Below, in pieces: positions 18,886 through 28,267 of a DNA stretch of 64,000 nucleotides. The notes beneath the pieces were generated by a model. It was not told where the DNA came from. It searched no databases and worked only from the letters and a program-made list of their open reading frames with translations. This DNA is from Glutamicibacter uratoxydans (lineage in GTDB: Bacteria; Actinomycetota; Actinomycetes; Actinomycetales; Micrococcaceae), in contig NZ_BJNY01000014.1 of NCBI RefSeq assembly GCF_006539925.1, forward strand, positions 1 through 64,000, written 5' to 3'. Numbering within the stretch: position 1 is the first letter of the stretch; each line of letters begins with the position of its first letter. A program made the position numbers and the translations under genes.

Positions 18886-20571
18886 TCAAGCGGCCATTGG
18901 CAGGCTCACGGTGAAGATCGCCCCGGCGTCGTTGTCAACACTTATTGTGCCACCCAGGCGCAGCACCGCCTGCTGGACCAGCGCGAGCCCCAGCCCGCGC
19001 GGCAGCACCCCCTCCTTGGTGCTCACGCCCAGGCGCAGCAGGTTCTCCAGGAACTCCGGCTCGATGCCCGGTCCGGAGTCCGCCACCAGGATCATCAGCT
19101 CGTTATCCAGCACGCTGACCTCCACCCAGACGGTGGCCTCGGCGGTGCCCACGGAGACGTCCAGCGCATTGTCCAGCAAGTTGCCGACGATGGTGACCAG
19201 GTCCGTGGCGTGGAAGACGTCGTTGGGCACCGTGCCGTGCGCGGTGATGTCCAGGCGCACCCCGCGCTCGTGGGCCTGGGCGGCCTTGGCCACCAGCAGG
19301 CTCGACAGGTACACATCGTCGATGCTGTGCACGATCGCGTCGGTCAGCTGCTGGGAGTGCTGGCGGTCGTCTACCGCGAATTCCAGCGCTTCGTCGGCCC
19401 TGCCGTTCTCGATCAGCGCTGCGATGGTGTGCAGCCGGTTGGCATGCTCGTGCGTCTGCGCCCGCAGCGCGGTGGAGAAAGTCTTCAGCGAGCGCACCTC
19501 GCCGGCCAGCTCCTGCACCTCGGTCAAATCCTTCAAGGTGAGGACCTGGCCGGTCAGCGGGGCGGTGCCGAACCAGTGCCAGCGGGCCCTGCCGCGGCGC
19601 GGCAGCTTGGCGTTGGACAGGCGTGCGGGGGACTGGGACACCGAGAGCACTGTGTCCATGCCCAGATGGATTTCGTCCTTGCAGCTGCGCCCGGTGCGCA
19701 TCAGTTCCGCCAGGGTTTCGGGCATGGCCGTCTGGCCCGGGTCCAGCCCCTCGGCCGGCACCTGTTCGGGCAGCCGCAGCAGCCTGGCAGCCTCCTGGTT
19801 GTAGAGCACGATGCGGTGCCGCCGGTCCAGCAGCACGAGACCTTCCTGGACCGAATGCAGCGCGGAGAAGTAGAAGGCATAGAGCCGGCGCAGCCCGGCC
19901 GGGCCGAAGCCCAGCGTTGCCTGGTTGACATAGCGGGAGAACAGCCAGGAGGTGAAGCCCGCCAGCAGCAGCGCCAGCGCTGAGAACAGCAGGATCTGCG
20001 GCAGCTCGCTGCGGTAGATCAGCTGCAGGTTGTGCATGGTGAAGCCGCTGGAGACCATCCCCACCAGCTGGCCGTCCCGGTAGACCGGGGCGATGGTGCG
20101 CACCGAATTTCCCAAGGTGCCCGTGGCCTGCTCGTTGTAGGTCTGCCCGGCCAGCGCCTGCGCAGTGGAGCCAATGTACTTCTTACCGATCTGTGATGGG
20201 TCCGGGTGGGTGACGCGGATGGCGTCGGGGGTCATGATCGTGATGAAGTCCACCGATTCGGCCCGGTCCAGGACCTTCTGGACATAGGGCTGCAGCTGTT
20301 CGGTGGGGTTCTTCGAGCTCAGCGCGCTGCCCACGAACGGGTCGTTGGCCAGGGTGACGGTGATCGCGGCGACGGTGGACTGCCGGTCGGCGAGGATCAC
20401 CTTGTTTTGCTGCTGGTAGGCGGCGAAGCCAAGCCCTGAGACCAGCAGCAGCATCACCAGCATCTGCCCGATGAAGATCAGCAGCGCCAGGGACCAGCCG
20501 TCGCGGGAGAGCGGGGCCGGTTCATTGGCCGCGGCGCTGGCCGTTCCGGAGTCGAGAAAGTGGTCGCTCAT
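18886..20571 (-). CDS. DcuS/CitA-type sensor histidine kinase
   Basis: A 561-residue membrane kinase. TM1 lies at ~25-50 and TM2 near residue 190, enclosing a ~130-residue extracytoplasmic PAS-like ligand domain of the DcuS/CitA type (contains VRTIAPVYRDGQLVGMVSSGF). A cytoplasmic PAS domain, a short dimerisation region with the phospho-histidine in RAQTHEHANRLHTI, and a HATPase_c domain (NLLDNALDVS, DSGPGI, GLGLALV) follow. This family senses C4-dicarboxylates or citrate outside the cell. The ATG at 20571 (MSDHFLDSG) is preferred because the longer frame has a cysteine-rich unlikely N-terminus. Confidence 0.9.
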   Translation of the reverse strand: MSDHFLDSGTASAAANEPAPLSRDGWSLALLIFIGQMLVMLLLVSGLGFAAYQQQNKVILADRQSTVAAITVTLANDPFVGSALSSKNPTEQLQPYVQKVLDRAESVDFITIMTPDAIRVTHPDPSQIGKKYIGSTAQALAGQTYNEQATGTLGNSVRTIAPVYRDGQLVGMVSSGFTMHNLQLIYRSELPQILLFSALALLLAGFTSWLFSRYVNQATLGFGPAGLRRLYAFYFSALHSVQEGLVLLDRRHRIVLYNQEAARLLRLPEQVPAEGLDPGQTAMPETLAELMRTGRSCKDEIHLGMDTVLSVSQSPARLSNAKLPRRGRARWHWFGTAPLTGQVLTLKDLTEVQELAGEVRSLKTFSTALRAQTHEHANRLHTIAALIENGRADEALEFAVDDRQHSQQLTDAIVHSIDDVYLSSLLVAKAAQAHERGVRLDITAHGTVPNDVFHATDLVTIVGNLLDNALDVSVGTAEATVWVEVSVLDNELMILVADSGPGIEPEFLENLLRLGVSTKEGVLPRGLGLALVQQAVLRLGGTISVDNDAGAIFTVSLPMAA

Positions 20572-20735
20572 TGCCCTGCCCTTCGTATAACAGCCCGGCG
20601 CCAACGCCCCTGCGCAACACCAGTATCCAGCCAACGGGTGCCTGATCTTAAGCGCCGCATGACCAATATGAACGCAAAGGAGATGAACATCACGATGGGG
20701 CGCACCATGGATTTGACGATCTTACCCACCGCCTT

Positions 20736-20753
20736 CGCAGCAATGAAGCTGCG
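20736..20753. promoter_or_regulatory. inverted repeat upstream of the dicarboxylate transporter
   Basis: CGCAGC (20736-20741) and GCTGCG (20748-20753) flank AATGAA. It lies 34 bases before the transporter ATG within a 215-base divergent intergenic region. It is a candidate response-regulator site or leader hairpin. No convincing promoter was found around it. Confidence 0.3.
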
Positions 20754-20786
20754 CAGGCTTTCACACGCACAAGGTTGGTTGAACCC

Positions 20787-22082
20787 ATGGCTATCGCCGA
20801 ACAGACCCCGCCCGCCGCTTCCGGGCAGGCGAAGAAAAAAGACAAGACCCACTGGCTGTACATCTCAGTGATCGCCGCTGTCATCCTCGGCGCGGCGATC
20901 GGCCTGATCGCCCCGGATCTGGGCAAGGCGCTTAAGCCCCTGGGCGACGGCTTCGTGGCGCTGATCAAGATGATCATCGCACCTGTCATCTTCTGCACCA
21001 TCGTGCTGGGCATCGGCTCCATCGCCAAGGCTGCCACCGTGGGCAAGGTCGGCGGCCTGGCGCTGCTGTACTTCCTGACGATGTCCACCTTTGCCCTGGC
21101 CCTGGGTCTGATCGTCGGCAACATCATCCACCCCGGGTCGGGGCTCGACCTGCAGCCCTACGACCCGAACAAGCCGAAGGCCTCCAACGGCACCGTCGAC
21201 TTCTTCATGTCGCTGATTCCCGGCGACATCCCGGTGCTGCCGACCCTCGTGGTTGCACTGCTGGTCGGCTTCGCGCTGCAGGGCATGGGCAAGTCCGGAG
21301 AGCCGGTGCTGCACGGCATCCAGGCCATCCAGAAGGTCGTCTTCCGCATCATGATGATGATCATGTGGGTTGCGCCGCTGGGCGCGTTTGGAGCGATCGC
21401 CGCAGTGGTTGGCGCCACCGGCTGGGCCGCGATCGGCTCTATGGCGATCCTGATGGGCGCCTTCTACCTGACCTGCATCATCTTCATCGTCGTGGTCCTG
21501 GGCACCCTGCTGAAGGTGGTGACCGGGCTGAACATCTTCGCGCTGCTGAAGTACCTGGCCCGCGAATACCTGCTGATCTTCTCTACCTCCTCTTCGGAGA
21601 CCGCGCTGCCCCGACTGATCGCCAAGATGGAACACGTCGGAGTCTCCAAGCCGGTCGTGGGCATCACCGTTCCCACCGGCTACTCCTTCAACCTCGACGG
21701 CACCGCCATCTACCTGACCATGTCAGCCCTGTTCGTCTCCACTGCAATGGACATGCCGATGAACCTGGGACAGCAGATTGGCCTGCTGGTGTTCATGATC
21801 ATTGCTTCCAAGGGCGCCGCAGGCGTCACCGGCGCAGGCCTTGCCACGCTGGCCGCCGGCCTGCAGGCCCACCGCCCCGAGCTGCTCGGAGGCATGGGCG
21901 TGATCGTGGGCATCGACAAGTTCATGTCCGAGGCCCGCGCACTGACCAACTTCACCGGCAACGCCGTGGCGACCTTGCTGATCGGCAAGTGGACCAAGGA
22001 AGTCGATCTGGAGCAGGCCAAGGCAGTACTTTCCGGCGAACGCCCGTTCGACGAGGCAATGCTGGAAGAAAGCATGCACTAG
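20787..22082 (+). CDS. dctA: C4-dicarboxylate:cation symporter (DctA-like)
   Basis: A 431-residue member of the DAACS (glutamate/C4-dicarboxylate) family. About eight membrane helices are visible, plus the re-entrant serine-rich loop (FSTSSSETALPRL) and the substrate/cation motif GYSFNLDGTAIYLT, both diagnostic. The start chosen is ATG at 20787 (MAIAEQTPP); a TTG four codons upstream is possible. Transcribed divergently from a DcuS/DcuR-like pair, it probably imports succinate, fumarate or malate under their control. A strong terminator follows. Confidence 0.9.
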   Translation: MAIAEQTPPAASGQAKKKDKTHWLYISVIAAVILGAAIGLIAPDLGKALKPLGDGFVALIKMIIAPVIFCTIVLGIGSIAKAATVGKVGGLALLYFLTMSTFALALGLIVGNIIHPGSGLDLQPYDPNKPKASNGTVDFFMSLIPGDIPVLPTLVVALLVGFALQGMGKSGEPVLHGIQAIQKVVFRIMMMIMWVAPLGAFGAIAAVVGATGWAAIGSMAILMGAFYLTCIIFIVVVLGTLLKVVTGLNIFALLKYLAREYLLIFSTSSSETALPRLIAKMEHVGVSKPVVGITVPTGYSFNLDGTAIYLTMSALFVSTAMDMPMNLGQQIGLLVFMIIASKGAAGVTGAGLATLAAGLQAHRPELLGGMGVIVGIDKFMSEARALTNFTGNAVATLLIGKWTKEVDLEQAKAVLSGERPFDEAMLEESMH

Positions 22083-22099
22083 CCCACGTGTGATCATCG

Positions 22100-22139
22100 A
22101 AAATCCGCTGCCGCAGCCAAAGCTGAGGCAGCGGATTTT
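22100..22139 (+). terminator. terminator after dctA
   Basis: A 13-bp perfect stem, AAAATCCGCTGCC (22100-22112) with 22127-22139, and a 14-base loop that can form a small inner stem. A T-rich right arm ends GGATTTT. It lies 17 bases after the dctA stop. Confidence 0.85.
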
Positions 22140-22159
22140 CTGCGTCTTGGGCCAGCGGC

Positions 22160-22165
22160 TAGGCT
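22160..22165 (+). promoter_or_regulatory. -10 box for a leaderless cytidine deaminase mRNA
   Basis: TAGGCT ends 6 bases before the ATG of the next gene, and no ribosome-binding site is present. A weak -35 (TTTCTG) would overlap the preceding terminator. A leaderless transcript is predicted. Confidence 0.5.
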
Positions 22166-22171
22166 CGGGGC

Positions 22172-22582
22172 ATGAGCCCAGAAGAATTACAGCTGATCGA
22201 GGCCGCGCGAGAAGTCATCGAGAAGCACACCGACGCCGATGAGCATGGCGACGGCTTCCACACCATGGGCTGCGCGGTGCTTGATGAGCAGGGCAGGGTC
22301 CATGTGGGAGTCAATTTCTACCATTTCACCGGAGGCCCCTGTGCGGAGCTTGTCGCGCTGGGCGCCGCGCGGGCCTCCGGCGCCCGCAACCCGCAACTGA
22401 TCGTCGCTGTTGGAAACGCCGGGCGCGGGGTCAAAGCGCCGTGTGGGCGCTGCCGCCAAATCATGTCAGACAACTACCCGCAGATTCGTGTCATCACTCC
22501 CACCAGTCAGGGTGTGAAAAGCATGGAAATCCAGGAGCTGTTGCCCTATGGCTTCGACTGGAACGCCGCCCAGAGCTCCTGA
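22172..22582 (+). CDS. cytidine deaminase-like protein
   Basis: A 136-residue zinc-dependent deaminase. The active-site motif CAE (in GGPCAELVALGAA) and the PCGRCRQ zinc-binding cysteines are present, so zinc would be held by three cysteines with the glutamate as proton shuttle. The sequence resembles the cytidine/blasticidin-S deaminase group; the exact substrate (cytidine, deoxycytidine or other) cannot be fixed from sequence. It stands alone between a terminator and the parA-scpAB unit. The start lacks a Shine-Dalgarno sequence but lies just after a -10 box. Confidence 0.82.
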   Translation: MSPEELQLIEAAREVIEKHTDADEHGDGFHTMGCAVLDEQGRVHVGVNFYHFTGGPCAELVALGAARASGARNPQLIVAVGNAGRGVKAPCGRCRQIMSDNYPQIRVITPTSQGVKSMEIQELLPYGFDWNAAQSS

Positions 22583-22781
22583 GGCTAGAACCGGGCCGAC
22601 CATTGCGTTGGGACGAAGGATCCACCCAGCTTCCATACAACGTTTGAGTTAAGGTTCAAGGTAAAGGCTCGCCGTAGAACGGGACAAAAAATAGTTAAAG
22701 TCGGTGCTGGAAGATAATCTTGAATGGAGCGCTGAGCTCAGAGTTTTGTCTTAAATCAACGGGAAGTGTGGTTGACCCATC

Positions 22782-23678
22782 GTGAGCGAGGAACAGGGAA
22801 GCAAGGTCCGCGGCGCGGGAATGCTCAAGGAGCCGCGCCCCTTAGGCCCCACTGGCAAGCCGTTGTCCGAATTCCCCGTCCCTGCACCGCTGCCTTCGCA
22901 CGGTCCAGCGCGCGTGATCGCCATGGTGAACCAGAAGGGCGGCGTTGGCAAGACCACGTCCACCATCAACCTGGCCGCTGCGCTCGCCGAGTACGGACGC
23001 AAGGTGCTGCTGGTTGACTTCGACCCGCAGGGCGCATTGTCGGCAGGCTTCGGCACCAACCCCCATGAAATGGACATCACCGTCTACAACGTGTTGATGG
23101 ACCGCAACGTGAAGATCACCGACGCCATTTTGCACACCGATGTCGAGAACATCGACCTGCTGCCGGCAAACATCGACCTCTCCGCCGCCGAAGTGCAGCT
23201 GGTCAACGAGGTAGCCCGCGAGCAGGTGCTCGAACGCGAGCTGCGCAACGTGATTGACGACTACGACGTCGTGCTCATCGACTGCCAGCCTTCGCTGGGC
23301 CTGCTGACCATCAACGCGCTGACCGCCGCCCACGGCGTCATCATCCCGCTGACCGCAGAGTTTTTTGCCCTGCGCGCGGTGGCCCTGCTGATGGAAACCA
23401 TCGACAAGGTCAAGGACCGGCTGAACCAGGTACTGGAGCTGGACGGCGTGCTGGCCACCATGTACGACCCACGCACCCTGCACAGCCGCGAAGTCATCAC
23501 CCGACTGGACGAGGCCTTCGGCGAAAAGCTGTTCGAGACCGTCATCAAGCGGACCATCAAGTTCGCCGACGCGAATGTCGCGGCCGAGCCGATCACCACC
23601 TATGCGGCGAACCATCCTGGCGCCGAGGCCTACCGCAGCCTGGCGCGGGAGCTGATCTGGCGCGGCGGCGCCCCGTAA
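22782..23678 (+). CDS. ParA-family ATPase of the scpAB cluster
   Basis: A 298-residue Walker-type ATPase. After a ~45-residue N-terminal extension come the deviant Walker A KGGVGKTT near residue 52, LLVDFDPQGALS (switch region) and VVLIDCQPSLGLLTINAL. It belongs to the Soj/ParA family and sits upstream of scpA and scpB, exactly as Rv1708 does in M. tuberculosis. No parB partner or parS-like sequence was seen nearby, so it is not the main chromosome-partition ParA. The GTG start is used; the stop overlaps the scpA start (TAATG). Confidence 0.88.
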   Translation: MSEEQGSKVRGAGMLKEPRPLGPTGKPLSEFPVPAPLPSHGPARVIAMVNQKGGVGKTTSTINLAAALAEYGRKVLLVDFDPQGALSAGFGTNPHEMDITVYNVLMDRNVKITDAILHTDVENIDLLPANIDLSAAEVQLVNEVAREQVLERELRNVIDDYDVVLIDCQPSLGLLTINALTAAHGVIIPLTAEFFALRAVALLMETIDKVKDRLNQVLELDGVLATMYDPRTLHSREVITRLDEAFGEKLFETVIKRTIKFADANVAAEPITTYAANHPGAEAYRSLARELIWRGGAP

Positions 23679-24598
23679 TGAGCGCAGTACTGCGCGAAGA
23701 ACCCAGCGTGCAAACCGCCGCCGATTCACCTGCCACGGACCCCGAGAGCGGGGCCGAGGAATCGGCTGGCGGTTTTCGCCTTGCCCTGGACAACTTCAAC
23801 GGCCCCTTCGACGTGCTGCTGCACCTGATCACCAAGCGCGAGCTGGACATCACCGAGGTCGCGCTGGCGGAGGTCACGGACGAGTTCATCGCCTACCTGC
23901 GCGAGCTGCAGGCAAGAAGCCTTTACGAGGGCGATGACGGGATGAAGGTGCTGGATGAAACCACAGAATTCCTGGTGGTCGCCTCCACGCTGCTGGACCT
24001 AAAAGCCGCCCGGCTGCTGCCACGCGGGGAGATGGCAGACGAAGAAGACTTCGAGCTGCTTGAAGCAAGGGATCTGCTCTTTGCCCGGCTGCTGCAGTAC
24101 AAGGCCTTCAAAACTGCCGCCGAATTCCTAGGCGGGCGCTATGAGTCGGAGGGCGCCCGCAAGCCGCGCGAGGTGGCGTTGGAGCCGCAGTTTGCGGCGC
24201 TGCTGCCCGAACTGGTCTTCAACATTTCCGCGCAGCGTTTCGCCCAGATCGCGGCCGCCGCGCTGGAGCCCAAGCCCGAGCCGCAGACCGAGGTGGGGCT
24301 GGGCCACCTGCACGGCGCGAATGTCACCATCGCCGCAGAGGCGGAGGCCATCGCGGGGATGCTCCGCGAGCACGGCGCCATGGACTTCACCGCGCTGGTG
24401 GCCGACGCGCAGCTCCACCTGGTCGTCGTTGTGCGCTTCCTGGCCCTGCTGGAGATGTTCCGCCAGAAGGTCATCGTGTTTGAACAGCAGCACCCGCTGG
24501 GAGACCTGCAGATCAGCCTGGCAGGGGAGTCGGACTTTGACGCCGAAGCGGTGCAGGACGACTACGACGCGTCGGAGGGTGAGGGGGATCATGAGTGA
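23678..24598 (+). CDS. scpA: segregation and condensation protein A
   Basis: A 306-residue kleisin that bridges the heads of the SMC condensin dimer. The ScpA signature FNGPFDVLLHLITKRELDI is at about 38-56, followed by the helical N-terminal domain and a C-terminal winged helix (FLALLEMFRQKVIVFEQ). The first ~30 residues are a variable acidic extension. It overlaps parA by one base and scpB by eight, so the three genes are translationally linked. Confidence 0.93.
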   Translation: MSAVLREEPSVQTAADSPATDPESGAEESAGGFRLALDNFNGPFDVLLHLITKRELDITEVALAEVTDEFIAYLRELQARSLYEGDDGMKVLDETTEFLVVASTLLDLKAARLLPRGEMADEEDFELLEARDLLFARLLQYKAFKTAAEFLGGRYESEGARKPREVALEPQFAALLPELVFNISAQRFAQIAAAALEPKPEPQTEVGLGHLHGANVTIAAEAEAIAGMLREHGAMDFTALVADAQLHLVVVVRFLALLEMFRQKVIVFEQQHPLGDLQISLAGESDFDAEAVQDDYDASEGEGDHE

Positions 24599-25181
24599 GA
24601 TTGCACCCATAGACCAGCTGCCCGGAGGGCTTGAATCAGGGTTGGAAGCGGTGCTGATGGTCGCCGATTCCCCCGTAACTTCGGCGCGTTTGGCCCAGAT
24701 CTTCGAGGTGCCGGTGGCCCGGGTGGCCGCCGCCCTGGAGAAGCTGGCGACCGAGTATGATAGTAAGGATCGACCGCGGGGATTTGAACTTCGTCGCGTC
24801 GCCTCCGGGTGGCGCTTCTATTCGCGGGCCGATTATGCCGATTTCGTCTCCAGTTATGTGCTCGACGGGCAAACAGCACGCCTGTCTCAGGCCGCCCTAG
24901 AAACTCTGGCTGTCATCGCTTACCGACAGCCGGTCTCGCGTGGACGTATTTCGGCGATTCGAGGTGTCAACGTCGATTCGGTGGTGCGCACGCTGCTCAC
25001 CCGCGGATTGATTACCGAGTATCCGGAAATGGGCGATGGCGGCGCAACGCTGTACCAGACCACCGAATACTTCCTGGAACGACTGGGATTGGGCTCGCTG
25101 GATGAGCTGCCTGCGCTGTCCCCGTATCTGCCAGGGGTGGCGGATCTCGAATCGCTGGATTCGGCAACCTACGACGACTAA
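24591..25181 (+). CDS. scpB: segregation and condensation protein B
   Basis: A 196-residue protein of two winged-helix domains that dimerises and binds ScpA in the SMC-ScpAB complex. The signature ALETLAVIAYRQPVSRGRI, then IRGVNVDSVVRTLL and GLI, is at ~105-145. The start at 24591 (MSEIAPIDQ) follows GAGGGGG and overlaps scpA by eight bases; a longer upstream frame is only a shadow within scpA. Length is normal. Confidence 0.93.
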   Translation: MSEIAPIDQLPGGLESGLEAVLMVADSPVTSARLAQIFEVPVARVAAALEKLATEYDSKDRPRGFELRRVASGWRFYSRADYADFVSSYVLDGQTARLSQAALETLAVIAYRQPVSRGRISAIRGVNVDSVVRTLLTRGLITEYPEMGDGGATLYQTTEYFLERLGLGSLDELPALSPYLPGVADLESLDSATYDD

Positions 25182-25282
25182 GCGGCGCCGCAGCGCGGCA
25201 CCGCTTCAAGGACCAGCGCAGAGTGCTGCCCGCACCGGGCAGAAGAACTCGCGAACACGTAACAGCAAGGGACATGTTTAGC

Positions 25283-26419
25283 ATGAGCAGGGGATCATCC
25301 TCCGGCCGCACCCCACGCGGCAACAATTCGAACTTCGGCGGCAAGAGCTCCGGCGGCCGCGGCGGCCAGGGCTCCAAGCCAACGGGCGGCAAGTCCAGCG
25401 GCGGCAAGTCCTTCGGCTCCAAGCCGGGACGTCCGGGCGTAGGTTCGGCCAAGCCCTACGGCAAGTCCGCCGATGCCAAGCCTTTCGGCAAGCCGGCAGC
25501 CGGTTCCAAGTCCGCCAGCGGCTCGGCCAAGCGCAATACCTCGGCAGTGCGCAAGAACTCCGAGCGCGCCTTCGCCAAGGAGCGCTTCGGCAATTCCGTG
25601 CCGACCAACTACGCCCGCCCGACCCAGCGCGCCCGCGCCCAGGCCCGGGCCGAAAGCCAGGCCAACCGCGCCGCGTTCGGCGAGTCGCAGGACGGCATCC
25701 GCCTGCAGAAGGCCATGGCCAACGCCGGCGTTGCATCGCGCCGCGTCTGCGAGGAGATGATCCTCGAAGGCCGCGTAGAGGTCAACGGCAACCTGGTCGT
25801 GGAGCTGGGCAGCCGCGTGGACCCCGAAAAGGATTCGATCCACGTGGACGGCATGCGCATCCAGCTGAGCAAGGCCACCCGCTACTACGTCTTCAACAAG
25901 CCCAAGCACGTGATGTGCACGATGGACGACCCAGAGGGCCGCCGCGTGATCTCCGACTACTTTAAGAACGAGCACCACTCCCAGCGCCTGTTCCACGTCG
26001 GCCGCCTCGACTACAAGACCGAGGGCCTGCTGATCCTGACCAATGACGGCGAGCTGGCCAACCGCCTGCAGCACCCCAAGTACGAGGTCCCCAAGACCTA
26101 CCTGGTGCAGGTTCCCGGCCCGCTGCCGCGCTCCGTGGGCAAGCAGCTGCGTGACGGCATCAAGCTGGAGGACGGCTGGATCAAGGTCGACGACTTCAAG
26201 CTGATCGACCAGTCCCCGAAGCACGTGATGGTGGAAGTGACCCTGCACTCGGGCCGCAACCGCATTGTGCGCCGCATGTTCGACGCCGTCGGCTTCCCGG
26301 TCCAGCGCCTGGTGCGCGTGGCCATCGGCCCGATCCAGCTCGGCGACCAGAAGCAGGGCACCATCCGCTCCCTGGGCAACCAGGAAGTCGGCCACCTGAT
26401 GAAAATGGTAGGAATGTAA
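25283..26419 (+). CDS. RluB/RsuA-family rRNA pseudouridine synthase
   Basis: A 378-residue protein. Residues ~1-135 are a low-complexity basic region rich in Gly, Ser, Lys and Arg, with repeated GGKS-type units. An S4 RNA-binding domain follows (LQKAMANAGVASRRVCEEMI) and then the pseudouridine synthase fold with catalytic aspartate in GRLDYKTEGLLILTNDGEL. RluB modifies 23S U2605 and RsuA 16S U516 in E. coli; the target here is not determinable. ATG 25283 is preferred over two upstream starts because AAGGGA lies ~11 bases before it. Confidence 0.9.
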   Translation: MSRGSSSGRTPRGNNSNFGGKSSGGRGGQGSKPTGGKSSGGKSFGSKPGRPGVGSAKPYGKSADAKPFGKPAAGSKSASGSAKRNTSAVRKNSERAFAKERFGNSVPTNYARPTQRARAQARAESQANRAAFGESQDGIRLQKAMANAGVASRRVCEEMILEGRVEVNGNLVVELGSRVDPEKDSIHVDGMRIQLSKATRYYVFNKPKHVMCTMDDPEGRRVISDYFKNEHHSQRLFHVGRLDYKTEGLLILTNDGELANRLQHPKYEVPKTYLVQVPGPLPRSVGKQLRDGIKLEDGWIKVDDFKLIDQSPKHVMVEVTLHSGRNRIVRRMFDAVGFPVQRLVRVAIGPIQLGDQKQGTIRSLGNQEVGHLMKMVGM

Positions 26420-26424
26420 TTCGC

Positions 26425-27525
26425 ATGGCAACTTCACATCTCGCCGGACCGGTGCTGGTCATCGGCACCGGCCTGCTGGGCACCTCCATCGGACTTGGCC
26501 TGCGCGCCAAGGGCGTGGGCGTCTACCTGCAGGACATCTCGCCGACCGCCCAGGGCGTGGCCCAGGACATCGGCGCCGGCGTGGTGCTGGAGCATGCAAA
26601 GATCGCACCGGAGCTCGTAGTGATTGGCGCCCCGCCGGATGTCACCGCGGCCCTGGTGGGCGACGCGCTGCTGGCCTACCCGAACGCCACCGTGGTGGAC
26701 ATCGCCAGCGTCAAGGGCTCGATCCTCGACGCGGTGCTGGCCGACCCGCGCCTGGGCCCGGCGGAAACCTCCCGCTACGTGGGCACCCACCCGATGGCAG
26801 GTCGCGAAAAGTCAGGCCCCGCCGCTGCGCGCGGCGAGCTGTTCACCGCCATGCCGTGGGTGATCTGCGCCCATGAGCAGGCCGCCGCCGAACGGGTCAA
26901 GGTCGCCGAATCGTTGGCCATCGACCTGGGCGCGACCATGCACCGCATGAGCGTGAAAGAGCACGACGAATCCGTCGCCCTGATTAGCCACTTCCCGCAG
27001 GCCGCCAGCTCCATGATCGCCTCTCGGCTGCTGAACGCCGAGGGCCACCAGCTGGCCCTGGCGGGCAACGGGCTGCGCGACACCACGCGCATCGCGGCCA
27101 GCGATGAGAAGCTGTGGATCCAGATCTTCTCGCACAATGCCAAGGCGCTGGTGCCGATCCTGGAAGGGATGAAAGAAGACCTGGACCGCCTGATCAACAC
27201 CCTGCAGCACCCCGGCGAGCCGGGCGCGCTGCTGGACTTGTCCCAGCTGATGACCGAGGGCAATGCAGGCAAGGCCCGAATTCCGGGCAAGCACGGCGCC
27301 CCGCCGCAGGCCTTTGCCCTGGTCACCGTCGTCATTGACGACAAGCCCGGCCAGATCGCGGCCCTGCTGACCCAGATCGGGCAGGCGGGGATCAACATCG
27401 AAGACTTGCGCATGGACCACTCGGCAGGCCACCAGGTCGGCATGGTCGACGTCTCGGTGGTTCCGGGACGGCGCGACGAACTTATCAACGTACTGACTTT
27501 CAACGGATGGAAGGTTGCCCAGTGA
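26425..27525 (+). CDS. tyrA: prephenate dehydrogenase
   Basis: A 366-residue enzyme of tyrosine synthesis, oxidising prephenate to 4-hydroxyphenylpyruvate. The N-terminal Rossmann motif GTGLLGTSIGLGLR is at ~14-27, followed by the THPMAGREKSG active-site loop. A C-terminal ACT domain begins near residue 292 (ALVTVVIDDKPGQIAALL) and probably provides feedback control by tyrosine. It follows the pseudouridine synthase gene after 5 bases and overlaps cmk by GTGA. Confidence 0.92.
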   Translation: MATSHLAGPVLVIGTGLLGTSIGLGLRAKGVGVYLQDISPTAQGVAQDIGAGVVLEHAKIAPELVVIGAPPDVTAALVGDALLAYPNATVVDIASVKGSILDAVLADPRLGPAETSRYVGTHPMAGREKSGPAAARGELFTAMPWVICAHEQAAAERVKVAESLAIDLGATMHRMSVKEHDESVALISHFPQAASSMIASRLLNAEGHQLALAGNGLRDTTRIAASDEKLWIQIFSHNAKALVPILEGMKEDLDRLINTLQHPGEPGALLDLSQLMTEGNAGKARIPGKHGAPPQAFALVTVVIDDKPGQIAALLTQIGQAGINIEDLRMDHSAGHQVGMVDVSVVPGRRDELINVLTFNGWKVAQ

Positions 27526-28202
27526 GCAGCGTAGAAAACGGCCGCATCGTAGTAGCAATTGACGGACCCAGCGGTTCGGGCAAGTCCTCGGTCTCCAAGG
27601 CCGTGGCCCGCACCCTGAACGCCGCTTACCTGGACACCGGCGCCATGTACCGCGCCATCACCTTCTCGGTGCTGGCCGAGGGAGCCGACCTCAACGATGC
27701 CGCAGCTGTGGCCCAGGCGGTGCGCGATGCGCAGCTTCAGATCTCGGTGGACCCGGATGCCGAGCTGGTGCAGATCGCAGGCCAGGACGTCACGCAGGCC
27801 ATCCGCGAGCCGCGCATCTCCGAGAACGTCTCCGCGGTGGCCACCAACCTGGAGGCCCGCGCCGAACTGGTGCGCCGCCAGCAGGAAATCATCGCAGCCA
27901 ATGAGCGCATCGTCGCCGAAGGCCGCGACATCACCACCGTGGTGGCCCCCGACGCCGACGCCCGCATCCTGCTCACCGCCTCCGAAGAGGCGCGACTGCG
28001 CCGCCGCGGCTTGCAGCTGGGCGGCACCCAGAACGACGCGCAGCTTGAGGCTCAGGTGCTTGCCCGCGACGCCAAGGACTCCACCGTCGTGAACTTCACC
28101 GAAGCAGCCGACGGTGTAATGACCGTCGACTCCTCGGACCTCGACTTTGAACAGACCATCGCCGCAGTGCTTGACGCAGTGCAGGCGGCTAAGAAAAACT
28201 AG
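27522..28202 (+). CDS. cmk: cytidylate kinase
   Basis: A 226-residue kinase that phosphorylates CMP and dCMP. The P-loop GPSGSGKSS is at about residues 14-22. The [12 protein letters not shown] acceptor motif and a later [12 protein letters not shown] lid region follow. The GTG start at 27522 overlaps the tyrA stop and is preceded by GGAAGG; an ATG five codons upstream is too close to that site. The order scpB-rluB-(tyrA)-cmk-der is conserved in actinobacteria, with tyrA as a common insertion. Confidence 0.93.
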   Translation: MSSVENGRIVVAIDGPSGSGKSSVSKAVARTLNAAYLDTGAMYRAITFSVLAEGADLNDAAAVAQAVRDAQLQISVDPDAELVQIAGQDVTQAIREPRISENVSAVATNLEARAELVRRQQEIIAANERIVAEGRDITTVVAPDADARILLTASEEARLRRRGLQLGGTQNDAQLEAQVLARDAKDSTVVNFTEAADGVMTVDSSDLDFEQTIAAVLDAVQAAKKN

Positions 28203-28267
28203 CCTCGAGCTGGTGCCCATCCTCGGCGGGAGCCGATGAAGATGACAATCGCTGTGAAGGGAAAATC

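Noticed and set aside
20560-20871. Possible small gene in the divergent region before dctA
   Set aside because: The frame overlaps both the sensor kinase start and dctA, and its composition is not protein-like. An AAAGGAG at 20675 is not well spaced to a useful start.
22583-22781. parS-like site near parA
   Set aside because: No TGTTTCACGTGAAACA-like palindrome was seen here or near the second ParA gene.
25330-25560. Short repeats resembling an array
   Set aside because: These encode Gly/Ser/Lys-rich protein repeats, without equal spacers; not a CRISPR array.
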